A stretch of DNA of 34,289 bases from Bacillota bacterium. GTDB lineage: Bacteria > Bacillota > Clostridia > Lachnospirales > Lachnospiraceae. The stretch covers positions 1 to 34,289 of the forward strand of contig JAEYFP010000029.1 of NCBI GenBank assembly GCA_023402845.1. Direction: 5' to 3'. Positions 17,571-24,319 of this stretch are shown one piece after another; position 1 is the first letter of the stretch, and each line of letters starts with the position of its first letter. Under the pieces are notes generated by a model. That model was given only the letters and a program-made list of their open reading frames with translations, was not told the origin of the DNA and searched no databases. The translations under genes were made by a program, and so were the position numbers.

Positions 17571-18149
17571 TTATCGCCTGTTCTGGCGATTCGATGATGC
17601 TTTCTTGAAAGAAAGCTTTTTCATCGTTGAATCCTGCGCATCCTGATTTATACCGATGTATCTAAGCGTAATTGATATATCACTATGATTTAGAATTCTC
17701 TGGATTGTTACTGCATCATGAGTCTGTTGATACATATGGTATCCGAATGTTTTACGGAGTGTATGTGTACCGATTGCATACAGGTCAAACTTATCCGCAG
17801 CATCCTGAAGAATGTTATAGGCCTGCTGTCTGGTTATGGGTTTGTTTCTGCCCTTCCTTGATTTAAACAAATAATCATAATCTTTCTTACCAGCAACATA
17901 ATCCCTTAGTATCGGTTTTAATTCATCATTGATTGGGAACCGTCTTTCTTTATTGGTTTTCTTCTCCCTCATGATTATATAATCTCTATCCCTGATATCT
18001 CTGACCTTGAATTTCAAAATGTCCGATATACGCAACCCAGAATAGATGCCAAACAAAAACATCACATAATCTCTTTCACTTTTTTCACGAAGATAATCCG
18101 CTATATCATCTATAAGTTCTTCATCTCGGATCGGCTCCACCGTATTCAT
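17571..18149 (-). CDS. Small tyrosine recombinase, catalytic domain only
   Basis: A 192-residue XerC/D-like recombinase. It keeps the catalytic residues Arg40 (SGLRISDIL), Lys in REKKTNKERR, His129 and Arg132 (GTHTLRKTF), His155 (LNHSDISIT) and Tyr164 (LRYIG). It lacks the N-terminal core-binding domain of full integrases. ATG 18149 (MNTVEPIRDEEL) has GGTGGTGAT upstream and is preferred to an ATG at 18182, which lies inside a terminator hairpin. Similar short recombinases occur near terminase genes in clostridial phages, and their job is unclear. Resolution of genome multimers, or action with the neighbouring full recombinase, is possible. The basic tail (FKKASSNRQNRR) may bind DNA. Confidence 0.85.
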   Translation of the reverse strand: MNTVEPIRDEELIDDIADYLREKSERDYVMFLFGIYSGLRISDILKFKVRDIRDRDYIIMREKKTNKERRFPINDELKPILRDYVAGKKDYDYLFKSRKGRNKPITRQQAYNILQDAADKFDLYAIGTHTLRKTFGYHMYQQTHDAVTIQRILNHSDISITLRYIGINQDAQDSTMKKLSFKKASSNRQNRR

Positions 18150-18166
18150 TCCATCACCACCAATAC

Positions 18167-18212
18167 AAAAGCAGGACAACAATCCAAACCATAATTTAGA
18201 TTGCTGTCCTGC
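18167..18212 (-). terminator. Terminator between the two internal recombinase genes
   Basis: A 14-bp stem (GCAGGACAACAATC at 18171-18184 with GATTGCTGTCCTGC at 18199-18212, one mismatch, which is a G-U pair in RNA) is followed on the minus strand by TTTTGT. It would stop transcripts coming from the 333-residue recombinase before the small one. The rest of 18213-18388 holds the tandem repeat listed next and AT-rich DNA with no gene. Confidence 0.75.
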
Positions 18213-18250
18213 AAATATAATTTTTACTAATACTGATTATAACATAACTT

Positions 18251-18297
18251 ACACGACAAAAACACGACATAAAACACGACATAAAACACGACATGAC
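18251..18297. repeat. Four tandem ACACGACA repeats between recombinase genes
   Basis: ACACGACA occurs at 18251, 18262, 18274 and 18286, with periods of 11, 12 and 12 bases and a shared ACACGACATAAA unit in the middle copies. The array lies in the 3' non-coding region of the full-length recombinase and upstream of the small one. Helically spaced short repeats beside a tyrosine recombinase resemble arm-type binding sites. No function is shown. Confidence 0.6.
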
Positions 18298-18388
18298 GAA
18301 ATCGCTATATCCATTGATTTTACTTGTTTTTTTAATTTATTTTCATAAGAAAATGCGATAAATTTTTTGAATAAAAAAATTCTCTTTT

Positions 18389-19390
18389 TCATACTGCATA
18401 TCTTCTATGCGCATCCTTAATCACATAGTTGCTCAACCTGGCATAACACTGTAGAGTAGTCTGCACGGATGCATGTCCCAATATCCTTTGTACATGCTCC
18501 GCCGGGGCCCCGTTATTAATCATGTTTGAGGCCATGGTCCGTCGGAACTTATGCGGGTGCAATTTAGGTACTCCATCACTGCATATCCTGTTTAGCATGG
18601 CTCTGACTCCAGATGTAGATATTCGCTCATGCGGCGCACGTAACCCCACAAACAGGGCCGGATTGTTATCCTCTCTACTCTCCAGGTACCACATCAAATG
18701 GACTTTGGCCCGCCCATCCAAATATACAGGGCGTTCCTTACGGCCTTTACCATACACAATACACTCGCCATTGATAAAGTCGATATCGGACCGATTGAGT
18801 TTGGCCAGTTCGCCCACTCTCATTCCGGTGCTGGAAAGGATGTTTACAATTGCTGCATCTCTCTCTTTATCACAGGAACACCGGATCACTTCGGCCTGCA
18901 TATCGTTGATAGTCTCTTTTACCCTCTGCTCCGTCTTGGCCGGCTTGATTTTAAGCATTGGATCTTTTAGTATGTATTCCTCCGCGGTCAACCATTTAAA
19001 CAGAGTTTTGAGGTTACGAATACGATTGTTAATCGTGACATCACTGTTTTTACGCACTGTCTTGCAGTGTGCCAGATAAATCCTAATGTCGTTAACAGTT
19101 ATATTCCGGAAGTTTTTATTTGTGAATTCGAAGAATACCCGATACTCACACTTGTAGGCTTCTATGGTGCCATCCGTCCGGCCCTCGATCTTTAGGGTTG
19201 CCAGGAATAAATTGATCTTATCCGCATTATCATCCATGGCCGTTGCCACTGCTGTCTCCTCCTCAAATATCTGGAGTCTGCCAAGATGCATATACAGGGA
19301 GGATTTAAGCTGATCAATCCCATCCCTGGTTAAATGCTGCATTGATATTAAAATCTTAGTGATAATCTCATCTACATTAATTCTGACCAT
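18389..19390 (-). CDS. Tyrosine recombinase, XerD-like, full length
   Basis: A 333-residue recombinase with both domains. A SAM-like core-binding region lies at ~55-150 (INLFLATLKIEGRTDGTIEAY, NRIRNLKTLFKWL). The catalytic domain holds Arg191 (TGMRVGELAKL), Lys in GKGRKERPV, His280 and Arg283 (LHPHKFRRTMAS), His306 (ILGHASVQTT) and Tyr316 (CYARLS). It is closest in style to XerD/integrases without an arm-binding domain. The start is ATG 19390 with AAAGGGGG eight bases upstream. It is separate from the attachment-site integrase at the right end. Possible roles are dimer resolution of a plasmid form or site-specific inversion. Its terminator lies at 18167-18212. Confidence 0.9.
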   Translation of the reverse strand: MVRINVDEIITKILISMQHLTRDGIDQLKSSLYMHLGRLQIFEEETAVATAMDDNADKINLFLATLKIEGRTDGTIEAYKCEYRVFFEFTNKNFRNITVNDIRIYLAHCKTVRKNSDVTINNRIRNLKTLFKWLTAEEYILKDPMLKIKPAKTEQRVKETINDMQAEVIRCSCDKERDAAIVNILSSTGMRVGELAKLNRSDIDFINGECIVYGKGRKERPVYLDGRAKVHLMWYLESREDNNPALFVGLRAPHERISTSGVRAMLNRICSDGVPKLHPHKFRRTMASNMINNGAPAEHVQRILGHASVQTTLQCYARLSNYVIKDAHRRYAV

Positions 19391-19443
19391 CTGTAAATCC
19401 CCCTTTGATTATTGTGTTTTGGTACTACTAAATTTCAGTTTTG

Positions 19444-20451
19444 CTAACTAACATAATTTTCAAATTTTGGTGTTACCCAAAATATAGAATTGTTACACCA
19501 CCTCTGTAATCTTTGCGTTTTCTTGAAATGCCCTATCTGTTCATAAGTAAATTTTTTAAGTAATTCCGAATAAGGTCTTAACCTTCCATTGCGGTCCACA
19601 TATTCGCCTTTGTTGTAAATCATCGGGTACGGTGAAAACCTCAACGTCCGGCAGAACTGTATTCGTTCAATATCCTGCTCTATTGTAGTATCAAAGTTTG
19701 TGAGGATATAAACCATTACCCGCCCTTTGTCCTTGTCGTAACCGGTTGCCTCCTTAAATGCCTGCATCTTTGGCTCAATTATATGCTTGTCTTCGTACCG
19801 GTCATAAGCAAAATGTATTCCGTCAAGTCTGATCTGCTTTATGAGATCGAGATTTCTTTTGTTAATAAATCGGATATCTAGCCCTTGATTAAAATCAACC
19901 TTTGCCTTGCTATCTACCAGTTGCTGTAGCAGCTCCAGGTGTCCAGGGTAAGCGAGGAGGTTCGGATCACACAATACTATATTGCTTTGCCCTTTCCAAA
20001 ACTCCGATAGATCAGCAACCTTATAGCTTTTCTTACCCTCTTTGCATCCTACATGGCAGAACTCGCATCCCCTGGGGCATCCACGTGTTAAGAATCCAAA
20101 AGCAGTATCCCTTGTCATGTCCGGGTAAAGAGAATAATCCGGGTAGATATGCTCAATTTCCAAGGGAAGATTTATGTCCCTATCCTTTATGTACTCCTCT
20201 TTACCCTCAACCAGCTCTATACAGTATCCGGATCCGCCCCTCTTTATCTCTTTGGCATAGACCGGATAAGCATAATCCTCTGAAAAGCTGAACACCTTTG
20301 ACATATAGACGATGTCATACTTCTCTATCCATCCGTCAAAAGGCTCATACCACTGGACACGATCACCGTTTGATTTATGCCAGGCGCTTATTTTCATGAG
20401 CGGCAAATTAGGGTAGTTATGGCTATCTACGTCTATAAGCCCTATATTCAA
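19444..20451 (-). CDS. Phage radical SAM protein, unknown substrate
   Basis: A 335-residue radical S-adenosylmethionine enzyme. The [4Fe-4S] motif is C125-x3-C129-x2-C132 in TRGCPRGCEFCHVG, in a segment that begins DMTRDTAFGFLTRG. The N-terminal ~110 residues (MNIGLIDVDSHNYPNLPLMK, YDIVYMSKVFSFS) resemble the Rossmann-like lead domain of B12-type radical SAM proteins but show no clear cobalamin His motif. Similar proteins are often seen in gut Firmicutes phages without known function. Modification of nucleic acid or of a small metabolite is a guess. The start is TTG 20451 with AAGGAGG six bases upstream. It follows two Cys-rich small genes on the same strand. Confidence 0.85.
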   Translation of the reverse strand: MNIGLIDVDSHNYPNLPLMKISAWHKSNGDRVQWYEPFDGWIEKYDIVYMSKVFSFSEDYAYPVYAKEIKRGGSGYCIELVEGKEEYIKDRDINLPLEIEHIYPDYSLYPDMTRDTAFGFLTRGCPRGCEFCHVGCKEGKKSYKVADLSEFWKGQSNIVLCDPNLLAYPGHLELLQQLVDSKAKVDFNQGLDIRFINKRNLDLIKQIRLDGIHFAYDRYEDKHIIEPKMQAFKEATGYDKDKGRVMVYILTNFDTTIEQDIERIQFCRTLRFSPYPMIYNKGEYVDRNGRLRPYSELLKKFTYEQIGHFKKTQRLQRWCNNSIFWVTPKFENYVS

Positions 20452-20467
20452 TTCGCACCTCCTTAGA

Positions 20468-20481
20468 TCGCTAAATCCTAA
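20468..20481. repeat. 14-bp leader repeat, copy 1
   Basis: TCGCTAAATCCTAA occurs here, just upstream of the radical SAM gene's ribosome binding site, and again at 20933-20946 just upstream of the 76-residue gene. The two leaders look duplicated. Confidence 0.6.
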
Positions 20482-20490
20482 AAAATTCGG

Positions 20491-20676
20491 CTAATCCATA
20501 TTATATTTAAGACTAAACATCTCCTGAGCATTGAGGGCTACCGTGCTTGCCTTACCATCATTACAACCATCATAGGCTTTATTGAGTCTCATTCCATTGT
20601 CATCAGCCGATAGATTTCGGCATTCCACCGTATCGGCATCAATATCTTTAGCAAATATGCATTTATTACATTTCAT
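20491..20676 (-). CDS. Small Cys-rich protein, unknown
   Basis: A 61-residue protein starting MKCNKCIFAKDIDADTVECR. Cysteines at CxxC, then two single Cys (VECR, GCND), suggest a small metal-binding or Fe-S-like fold. ATG 20676 has GAAGGGAG seven bases upstream, which is better than an upstream start overlapping the previous gene. It sits directly upstream of the radical SAM gene and downstream of another Cys-rich gene, so all three may share a pathway. I do not recognise a family. Confidence 0.55.
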   Translation of the reverse strand: MKCNKCIFAKDIDADTVECRNLSADDNGMRLNKAYDGCNDGKASTVALNAQEMFSLKYNMD

Positions 20677-20692
20677 AAGCTCGCTCCCTTCG

Positions 20693-20923
20693 TTAAATTT
20701 TAACGTGTTCAAAAACACTGCAACCATTCACATATCTCATTAAACTATGATCTACATGATATGCTCCATGCCATTCAGATTTTTCGTTCATGCACATATT
20801 CGAAGAAGCTGGATAAGCATAACATTGACTATGCTTACAATCTTTACACATACCGTTGTAGCTGAAAGAATTATCTTCATTTACTGTCATGACACCGTAA
20901 TCAATTGCCTCTCTTATCGTCAT
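20693..20923 (-). CDS. Small Cys-rich protein, unknown
   Basis: A 76-residue protein with five Cys (MCKDCKHSQCYAYPASSNMC, then NGCSVFEH) and several His, giving a probable metal-binding site. ATG 20923 has GAGG about seven bases upstream within a leader that shares a 14-base sequence with the radical SAM leader. It is the first gene of a three-gene leftward group (this gene, the 61-residue gene, then the radical SAM enzyme). Function is unknown. Confidence 0.6.
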   Translation of the reverse strand: MTIREAIDYGVMTVNEDNSFSYNGMCKDCKHSQCYAYPASSNMCMNEKSEWHGAYHVDHSLMRYVNGCSVFEHVKI

Positions 20924-20932
20924 TTCTTTACC

Positions 20933-20946
20933 TCGCTAAATCCTAA
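20933..20946. repeat. 14-bp leader repeat, copy 2
   Basis: The second copy of TCGCTAAATCCTAA, identical to 20468-20481. On the minus strand both copies read into a GAGG or AAGGAGG site. Confidence 0.6.
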
Positions 20947-20963
20947 TTTACAATTACTTACCA

Positions 20964-20992
20964 TTGATAAATACAAACATTTGTTCTATAAT
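20964..20992 (+). promoter_or_regulatory. Sigma-70 promoter for the 202-residue plus-strand gene
   Basis: TTGATA at 20964-20969 and TATAAT at 20987-20992 are separated by exactly 17 bases, one mismatch from consensus. Transcription would start near 21000, 28 bases before the ATG at 21028. No operator is visible, so expression in the lysogen is plausible. Confidence 0.75.
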
Positions 20993-21027
20993 CTTTCTAT
21001 AATTATTTTGTTTTGAGGTGACCCGAT

Positions 21028-21636
21028 ATGCAGCCCATATTTATTACTCCTGATGCTATAGCTACCAATATCCCTGCCGGTACAATTGCTTATTACAGCG
21101 CAGTCAACGGCTTACGGCCTATGTATATCGCGCTCAATGATATTACTTATCAGCTTGGCAATGCGACGCTTTGCACGCATGATATAATTGGCGGATTTAC
21201 CACTAGGCTTTTTAAATGCCGTATTGAGGTAAAAGGTGTCAGCATCGACATTGTATTAATCTACCGGATCCGGGCTCATCAGTGGGCCATTATATCATGC
21301 AGTGATAGCTCATTTTTAGCTGGTATTGGTAATTACAGTATAGGGTACCCTACGGACTCGTTTTACCAGGTGCCTTATATTGCTCCTATTGATCGGCCAT
21401 CCGGACATCCTACGGATATAATCACTACAGCTGCTATTGATGGCAAGTTGCGTATTGATTACATCCGGTATGAGGATATCCGGCAGGCAAAGCATACTCA
21501 CAAGGTTGCTTTTAGCCATTTACGCAGAGCGGATGAGGCAACGGAAGTATATGATTGTGAATATATCAGTGATAATGTATTAAGATATATTACTATTAAT
21601 TTTGATGTTCGGAATCAGTTGTGGGTGCTGGGATAG
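21028..21636 (+). CDS. Unknown 202-residue protein, moron-like
   Basis: A rightward gene inside a long leftward operon, with its own promoter 36 bases upstream and GAGG before ATG 21028. The protein has no signal peptide or membrane segment. It is predicted mixed alpha/beta with many beta strands (FITPDAIATNIPAGTIAYYS, TRLFKCRIEVKGVSIDIVLIYRI, YISDNVLRYITINFDVR) and a His/Arg-rich patch near 150-175 (RQAKHTHKVAFSHLRRADEA). I do not recognise a family. A separately controlled reversed gene in a prophage is the usual pattern of a moron. Superinfection exclusion or another host-altering role is possible, but nothing in the sequence proves it. The end overlaps the tail of the convergent gene by 41 bases, and no clear terminator follows. 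Confidence 0.75.
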   Translation: MQPIFITPDAIATNIPAGTIAYYSAVNGLRPMYIALNDITYQLGNATLCTHDIIGGFTTRLFKCRIEVKGVSIDIVLIYRIRAHQWAIISCSDSSFLAGIGNYSIGYPTDSFYQVPYIAPIDRPSGHPTDIITTAAIDGKLRIDYIRYEDIRQAKHTHKVAFSHLRRADEATEVYDCEYISDNVLRYITINFDVRNQLWVLG

Positions 21637-21784
21637 GCTCCTTAATCCCATAATGGTCTTGTAAAAATATAGGATTGATCTTTGATACACCCTTTTGATG
21701 ATCTGCTATGTATCTGCCGTAATGCCTTTGGCTATCTGTTCGTTGCTCCGTTAATTCTCGCTTTTGTGGATCATGTCGTTTCAT
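21596..21784 (-). CDS. Small basic protein, unknown
   Basis: A 62-residue, strongly basic N-terminal protein (MKRHDPQKRELTEQRTDSQR) ending in a Pro/Thr-rich tail. ATG 21784 has a perfect AAGGAGG six bases upstream. The gene overlaps the DUF551-like gene by 14 bases at its start and the convergent 202-residue gene by 41 bases at its end. A nucleic-acid-binding role fits the charge, but no family is recognised. Confidence 0.6.
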   Translation of the reverse strand: MKRHDPQKRELTEQRTDSQRHYGRYIADHQKGVSKINPIFLQDHYGIKEPIPAPTTDSEHQN

Positions 21785-22388
21785 TTTCGCCCTCCTTGTA
21801 TGGTTCTTTAGGCCATATAGTTTTAGGTATGTATGCAATTACATGGGACCATGAAAATCCACTTTTTCTTAGATAGTATCCGTCCCTCACCATCGGTTCA
21901 TTATCTTTGTATTTAATAGTTACATAACAATAAATATCTTCTTCCGGCAGCCGTTCCGATACTGGTATCCATCCACCGGTTAATTGCTGCTGAAGGGCGG
22001 ATTTAATTGTTTCTCCAATTTCACTATCAAACAATAAATCATCTGTGTTATCACTCATTAGATCATTTATAAAGCCTAAAGCCTTTTCTATCTCCTGCTT
22101 ATTCATCCGCATCCTTACTTCCTCTACTTCTCCGAGTAAACAGCCACACTCCGGACAATAATCGTAATCTGTATTTGTAACGTCAAGTCCACAACAAGTA
22201 GTCTCAAAAGTATCATCATCCAAAAAGTGATATACTTTTTTAGGTAACTGCTTTTCCAATGCCATTATTGCCGCTTCCGCATTTCGGTTGGTGAGTACAA
22301 TCCCCTCTTTATCAATCTTATCTTTATCGTACTTATGATACTCTTGTTGCCCCTTTATCGCTGCTAAAGCTCTAATGATATCACTCAT
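21771..22388 (-). CDS. Zinc-ribbon/DUF551 phage protein
   Basis: A 205-residue protein in three parts. The first is a helical N-terminus (MSDIIRALAAIKGQQEYHKY). The second is a zinc ribbon near 65-85 (TTCCGLDVTNTDYDYCPECG). The third is a C-terminal domain beginning GGWIPVSERLPEEDIYCYVT, the hallmark opening of DUF551 found in many phage and prophage proteins. DUF551 function is unknown. ATG 22388 has AAAGGAGG eight bases upstream. It is part of the leftward early/middle gene group of small proteins. Confidence 0.75.
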   Translation of the reverse strand: MSDIIRALAAIKGQQEYHKYDKDKIDKEGIVLTNRNAEAAIMALEKQLPKKVYHFLDDDTFETTCCGLDVTNTDYDYCPECGCLLGEVEEVRMRMNKQEIEKALGFINDLMSDNTDDLLFDSEIGETIKSALQQQLTGGWIPVSERLPEEDIYCYVTIKYKDNEPMVRDGYYLRKSGFSWSHVIAYIPKTIWPKEPYKEGENETT

Positions 22389-22403
22389 TCCTGCCGCCTC
22401 CTT

Positions 22404-22610
22404 TCACTTATTTTGATAATCATTTATAGTCATTTGCCTGTGAGAAGCAAGTTTATAAATCCTGTTGCACCTCTTCATATGCTTGCATTCTCTCATCTTA
22501 GGGTTTTCTTCCCTCTGCCATGTATAAAATCCGACTGGATCCCAAAAATTACAACTATGACAAAATGCTTTTATTTCCGGGTTTATGTCTTCTGTTTTTC
22601 TCTTCGCCAT
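22404..22610 (-). CDS. Small Cys-rich protein, unknown
   Basis: A 68-residue protein with AFCHSCNFWDPVG and, later, RECKHMKRC, giving four Cys that could bind a metal. The N-terminus (MAKRKTEDINPEIK) is basic. ATG 22610 has GAGGGG about seven bases upstream. It lies between the regulator gene and the DUF551 gene with short gaps, so it is probably in one operon. Family not recognised. Confidence 0.6.
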   Translation of the reverse strand: MAKRKTEDINPEIKAFCHSCNFWDPVGFYTWQREENPKMRECKHMKRCNRIYKLASHRQMTINDYQNK

Positions 22611-22627
22611 TTTTTACCCCTCTCAAA

Positions 22628-23095
22628 CTAAAGCATAATGGAAGCATCTTTCATTTGCTTTTCTATTCGTTGCAAATGCCGGGTTGAAACTCCAATTTTT
22701 TCAGCTGTTTCTTCCTGTGTCATAGTCATTATGATTCTATGAAAAAATACCTGCGACTCAATTCCTTCAAGTGATTTAAGTACCCTAAGAAGATTTCTCT
22801 TCTTGATCCTTAACTGTGTAATTTCAGATTTTAGGATTTCTATGCATTTGTGATCTTGATCAGCTAATCTAATGGCATCCTCTAAGCCAATATGGGCCAC
22901 AGGTGTTGATGAAATAACGCGGGAATAATCCACTCCCATATTATCGTCTCCACTTGGACCGTCCACACCAGCCAGTTTATAGGCTTTTCGTATTGATTGC
23001 TGATGCACTCCTATTTTTTCTTTACGCATCAAAATCTGAAAATCTATTTCTTTGAATACTTTTCCATTTTGATATATAGTTGTTTCCATCATCAT
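22628..23095 (-). CDS. ArpU/RinA-like late transcription regulator
   Basis: A 155-residue DNA-binding protein. The C-terminal ~35 residues (FFHRIIMTMTQEETAEKIGV then STRHLQRIEKQMK) form a sigma-70 region-4-like helix-turn-helix. It is preceded by a long helical segment (CIEILKSEITQLRIKKRNLL). This is the layout of ArpU/RinA-type phage activators that switch on packaging and head genes. Its place near the end of the early/middle operon fits that role. The exact start is open between several in-frame codons (GTG 23101, ATG 23095, 23092, 23089); AAGGGGG just upstream favours 23095 or 23092. A likely target is the gap before the HNH gene at 17347-17570. Confidence 0.65.
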   Translation of the reverse strand: MMMETTIYQNGKVFKEIDFQILMRKEKIGVHQQSIRKAYKLAGVDGPSGDDNMGVDYSRVISSTPVAHIGLEDAIRLADQDHKCIEILKSEITQLRIKKRNLLRVLKSLEGIESQVFFHRIIMTMTQEETAEKIGVSTRHLQRIEKQMKDASIML

Positions 23096-23105
23096 TAACA
23101 CCCCC

Positions 23106-23134
23106 TTGATGTAGCACGTCCCATGTGTTATAAT
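23106..23134 (+). promoter_or_regulatory. Plus-strand promoter with overlapping palindrome
   Basis: TTGATG at 23106 and TATAAT at 23129 are separated by 17 bases. The perfect inverted repeat ATTACTAA (23133-23140) and TTAGTAAT (23148-23155) overlaps the -10 and start point, as an operator would. The promoter points right, against the surrounding genes. Confidence 0.6.
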
Positions 23135-23155
23135 TACTAATGGTGAGTTAGTAAT
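23133..23155. promoter_or_regulatory. Operator-like inverted repeat over the start site
   Basis: Eight-base perfect arms ATTACTAA and TTAGTAAT with a 7-base centre (TGGTGAG) sit across the end of the -10 box and the expected transcription start. A repressor bound here would block the short plus-strand transcript. Confidence 0.5.
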
Positions 23156-23189
23156 TTTAGGGGAGGGCGTTAAGCCCTTTCTTTTTTTT
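23141..23189 (+). ncRNA. Candidate small RNA of about 50 nt
   Basis: The promoter at 23106-23134 and a rho-independent terminator at 23162-23189 (AGGGC, GTTAA, GCCCT, then CTTTTTTTT) would yield a ~50-nt RNA with no open frame. No plus-strand gene follows; the open frame after it is only the reverse side of the 85-residue gene. The RNA's CCCUUUCU is complementary to AGAAAGGG in the ribosome binding site of the gene at 24797-25075, a possible but unproven target. Start and end are predictions. Confidence 0.45.
23162..23189 (+). terminator. Rho-independent terminator of the candidate small RNA
   Basis: A 5-bp GC-rich stem (AGGGC/GCCCT), extendable by two G-U pairs, with a 5-base loop, followed by C and eight Ts. 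It works only on the plus strand, where no protein gene ends. Confidence 0.65.
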
Positions 23190-23216
23190 ATGTACCAACA
23201 TCTATATCCATCTGAA

Positions 23217-23474
23217 CTAATATTTGTGCCAACCTTCTGCCTCGTTTATCAGTATTTCTTCCTTTATTCCGATTGTGCCATTCAAAAACTCAAAGTATCT
23301 GAAACTTTCCTTAAACCCTTTTCTCTCTACAAGAACATTGTCTGGATAAAATCCAATTATTTTAACAACAATCTTATCTCCTCCATATCGCTCCGCATCG
23401 TTTAATTTCAACGTGACTTTTTGACCTATATGAAATTTACTTTTTACTATTTCCCTAATTTCTGCATGTTTCAT
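23217..23474 (-). CDS. Small SH3-like protein, unknown
   Basis: An 85-residue protein starting MKHAEIREIVKSKFHIGQKV. The FHIGQKVTLKLND and IVVKIIGFYPDNVLVERKG stretches suggest a small beta-barrel, SH3-like fold. ATG 23474 has GAGGAG six bases upstream and is better placed than an in-frame start ten codons earlier, which lies in a hairpin. It is separated by 115 bases, containing the candidate small RNA, from the regulator gene. Function unknown. Confidence 0.6.
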   Translation of the reverse strand: MKHAEIREIVKSKFHIGQKVTLKLNDAERYGGDKIVVKIIGFYPDNVLVERKGFKESFRYFEFLNGTIGIKEEILINEAEGWHKY

Positions 23475-23492
23475 AATATTCTCCTCATCAAC

Positions 23493-23517
23493 CTCTGGCG
23501 GCATTCCACCGCCAGAG
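23493..23517 (-). promoter_or_regulatory. Hairpin in the leader of the 85-residue gene
   Basis: A perfect 9-bp stem, CTCTGGCGG and CCGCCAGAG, with a 7-base loop lies 10-15 bases upstream of the gene's ribosome binding site. Neither side has a T tract, so it is not a terminator. It could be an RNA processing or translation control element. Confidence 0.5.
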
Positions 23518-23572
23518 TAATGAATGTGTGATATGTCATAAATACCGTAAGCCGGTACCGGATAATAAAAGC

Positions 23573-24301
23573 TTAAGACAATACTATGATTTGACCATAG
23601 GACTCTAATTCATTTTTCAGATAAGCAGCAATCTGATCCATGGTTTCGTTTTTCCATGCTCCTCCGTCAGCCTCAAACAATGCACAGGTTACTCCACGCG
23701 GTGTATTGCTCATGCGGAAAACGAAACTACATTCCGGCTGCTCAATTTCGTGGAACGTCCGGTATGGCATCAGATTGACCGGATTCGGAACAACAACGTC
23801 GTCTTTGCTTGCAAGCCCTGTTTTTATCGTTGCTTTTTGAGTAATTCCATCATCCTTGTAATTTGCAATGGTTCCATCCTCTACATTGCCGGCTACCTGG
23901 AGGACAATCGCTTTATCATCGTTTTTCACAAACATCGACTGGATCATGATGATAAAGGATTCATGATCGATAAATTCATTAAATCGAATTTTAGGAATGT
24001 TTGCATTCACCTCGATCAGCTGTTCTCTTTTTCTATCACCGTCCAACTCTGATAAAAGTCTTACCTTGGTTGGGGATACTACATGGATAATCAAATTTCC
24101 TGCATCAGCAAGTAATCCGTCAACGTTTGATTTTATGTAATCGATAAGGCTGGTCAGTGTCGACATTTCCAGCGTTTCCGCTCTCAACTCCGTGTCAACA
24201 CGGTATAATTCATCTCTCCGGCTGCAATAGGTATCATTGTTTATAAGCTCCTGCCTGGGCCTGTTTAAGCCTACAATGTATTCAAGTGCCTCTTTTATCA
24301 T
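23573..24301 (-). CDS. YfdQ/DUF2303 family protein
   Basis: A 242-residue protein matching the DUF2303 (YfdQ) family. Family-like segments are TLTSLIDYIKSNVDG, HVVSPTKVRLLSELDGDRKR, PKIRFNEFIDHESFIIMIQS, KDDGITQKATIKTG, MPYRTFHEIEQPECSFVFRM, and ALFEADGGAWKNETMDQIA near the end. DUF2303 proteins are common in phages near replication genes; their biochemical role is unknown. It is the third gene after the replisome organizer and directly follows the next listed gene, with which it is often paired. ATG 24301 has GAGAAAG-type upstream sequence. Confidence 0.8.
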   Translation of the reverse strand: MIKEALEYIVGLNRPRQELINNDTYCSRRDELYRVDTELRAETLEMSTLTSLIDYIKSNVDGLLADAGNLIIHVVSPTKVRLLSELDGDRKREQLIEVNANIPKIRFNEFIDHESFIIMIQSMFVKNDDKAIVLQVAGNVEDGTIANYKDDGITQKATIKTGLASKDDVVVPNPVNLMPYRTFHEIEQPECSFVFRMSNTPRGVTCALFEADGGAWKNETMDQIAAYLKNELESYGQIIVLS

Positions 24302-24319
24302 CTTTCTTTCTCCCTTCTT

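Noticed and set aside
18251..18297. CRISPR or insertion-sequence end
   Set aside because: Units are too short for CRISPR, and no transposase or terminal inverted repeats are present; nearby enzymes are tyrosine recombinases.
18522..19079. A 185-codon plus-strand frame antisense to the XerD-like gene
   Set aside because: No ribosome binding site or family resemblance; the minus strand carries all catalytic recombinase motifs.
19444..20451. QueE-type enzyme of 7-deazaguanine DNA modification
   Set aside because: The motif CxxxCxxC is general to radical SAM proteins, the length and N-terminal domain differ from QueE, and no other queuosine-pathway gene is in the window.
23190..23405. A 71-codon plus-strand frame after the candidate small RNA
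   Set aside because: It lies after the terminator, has no ribosome binding site and is the reverse side of the 85-residue gene.
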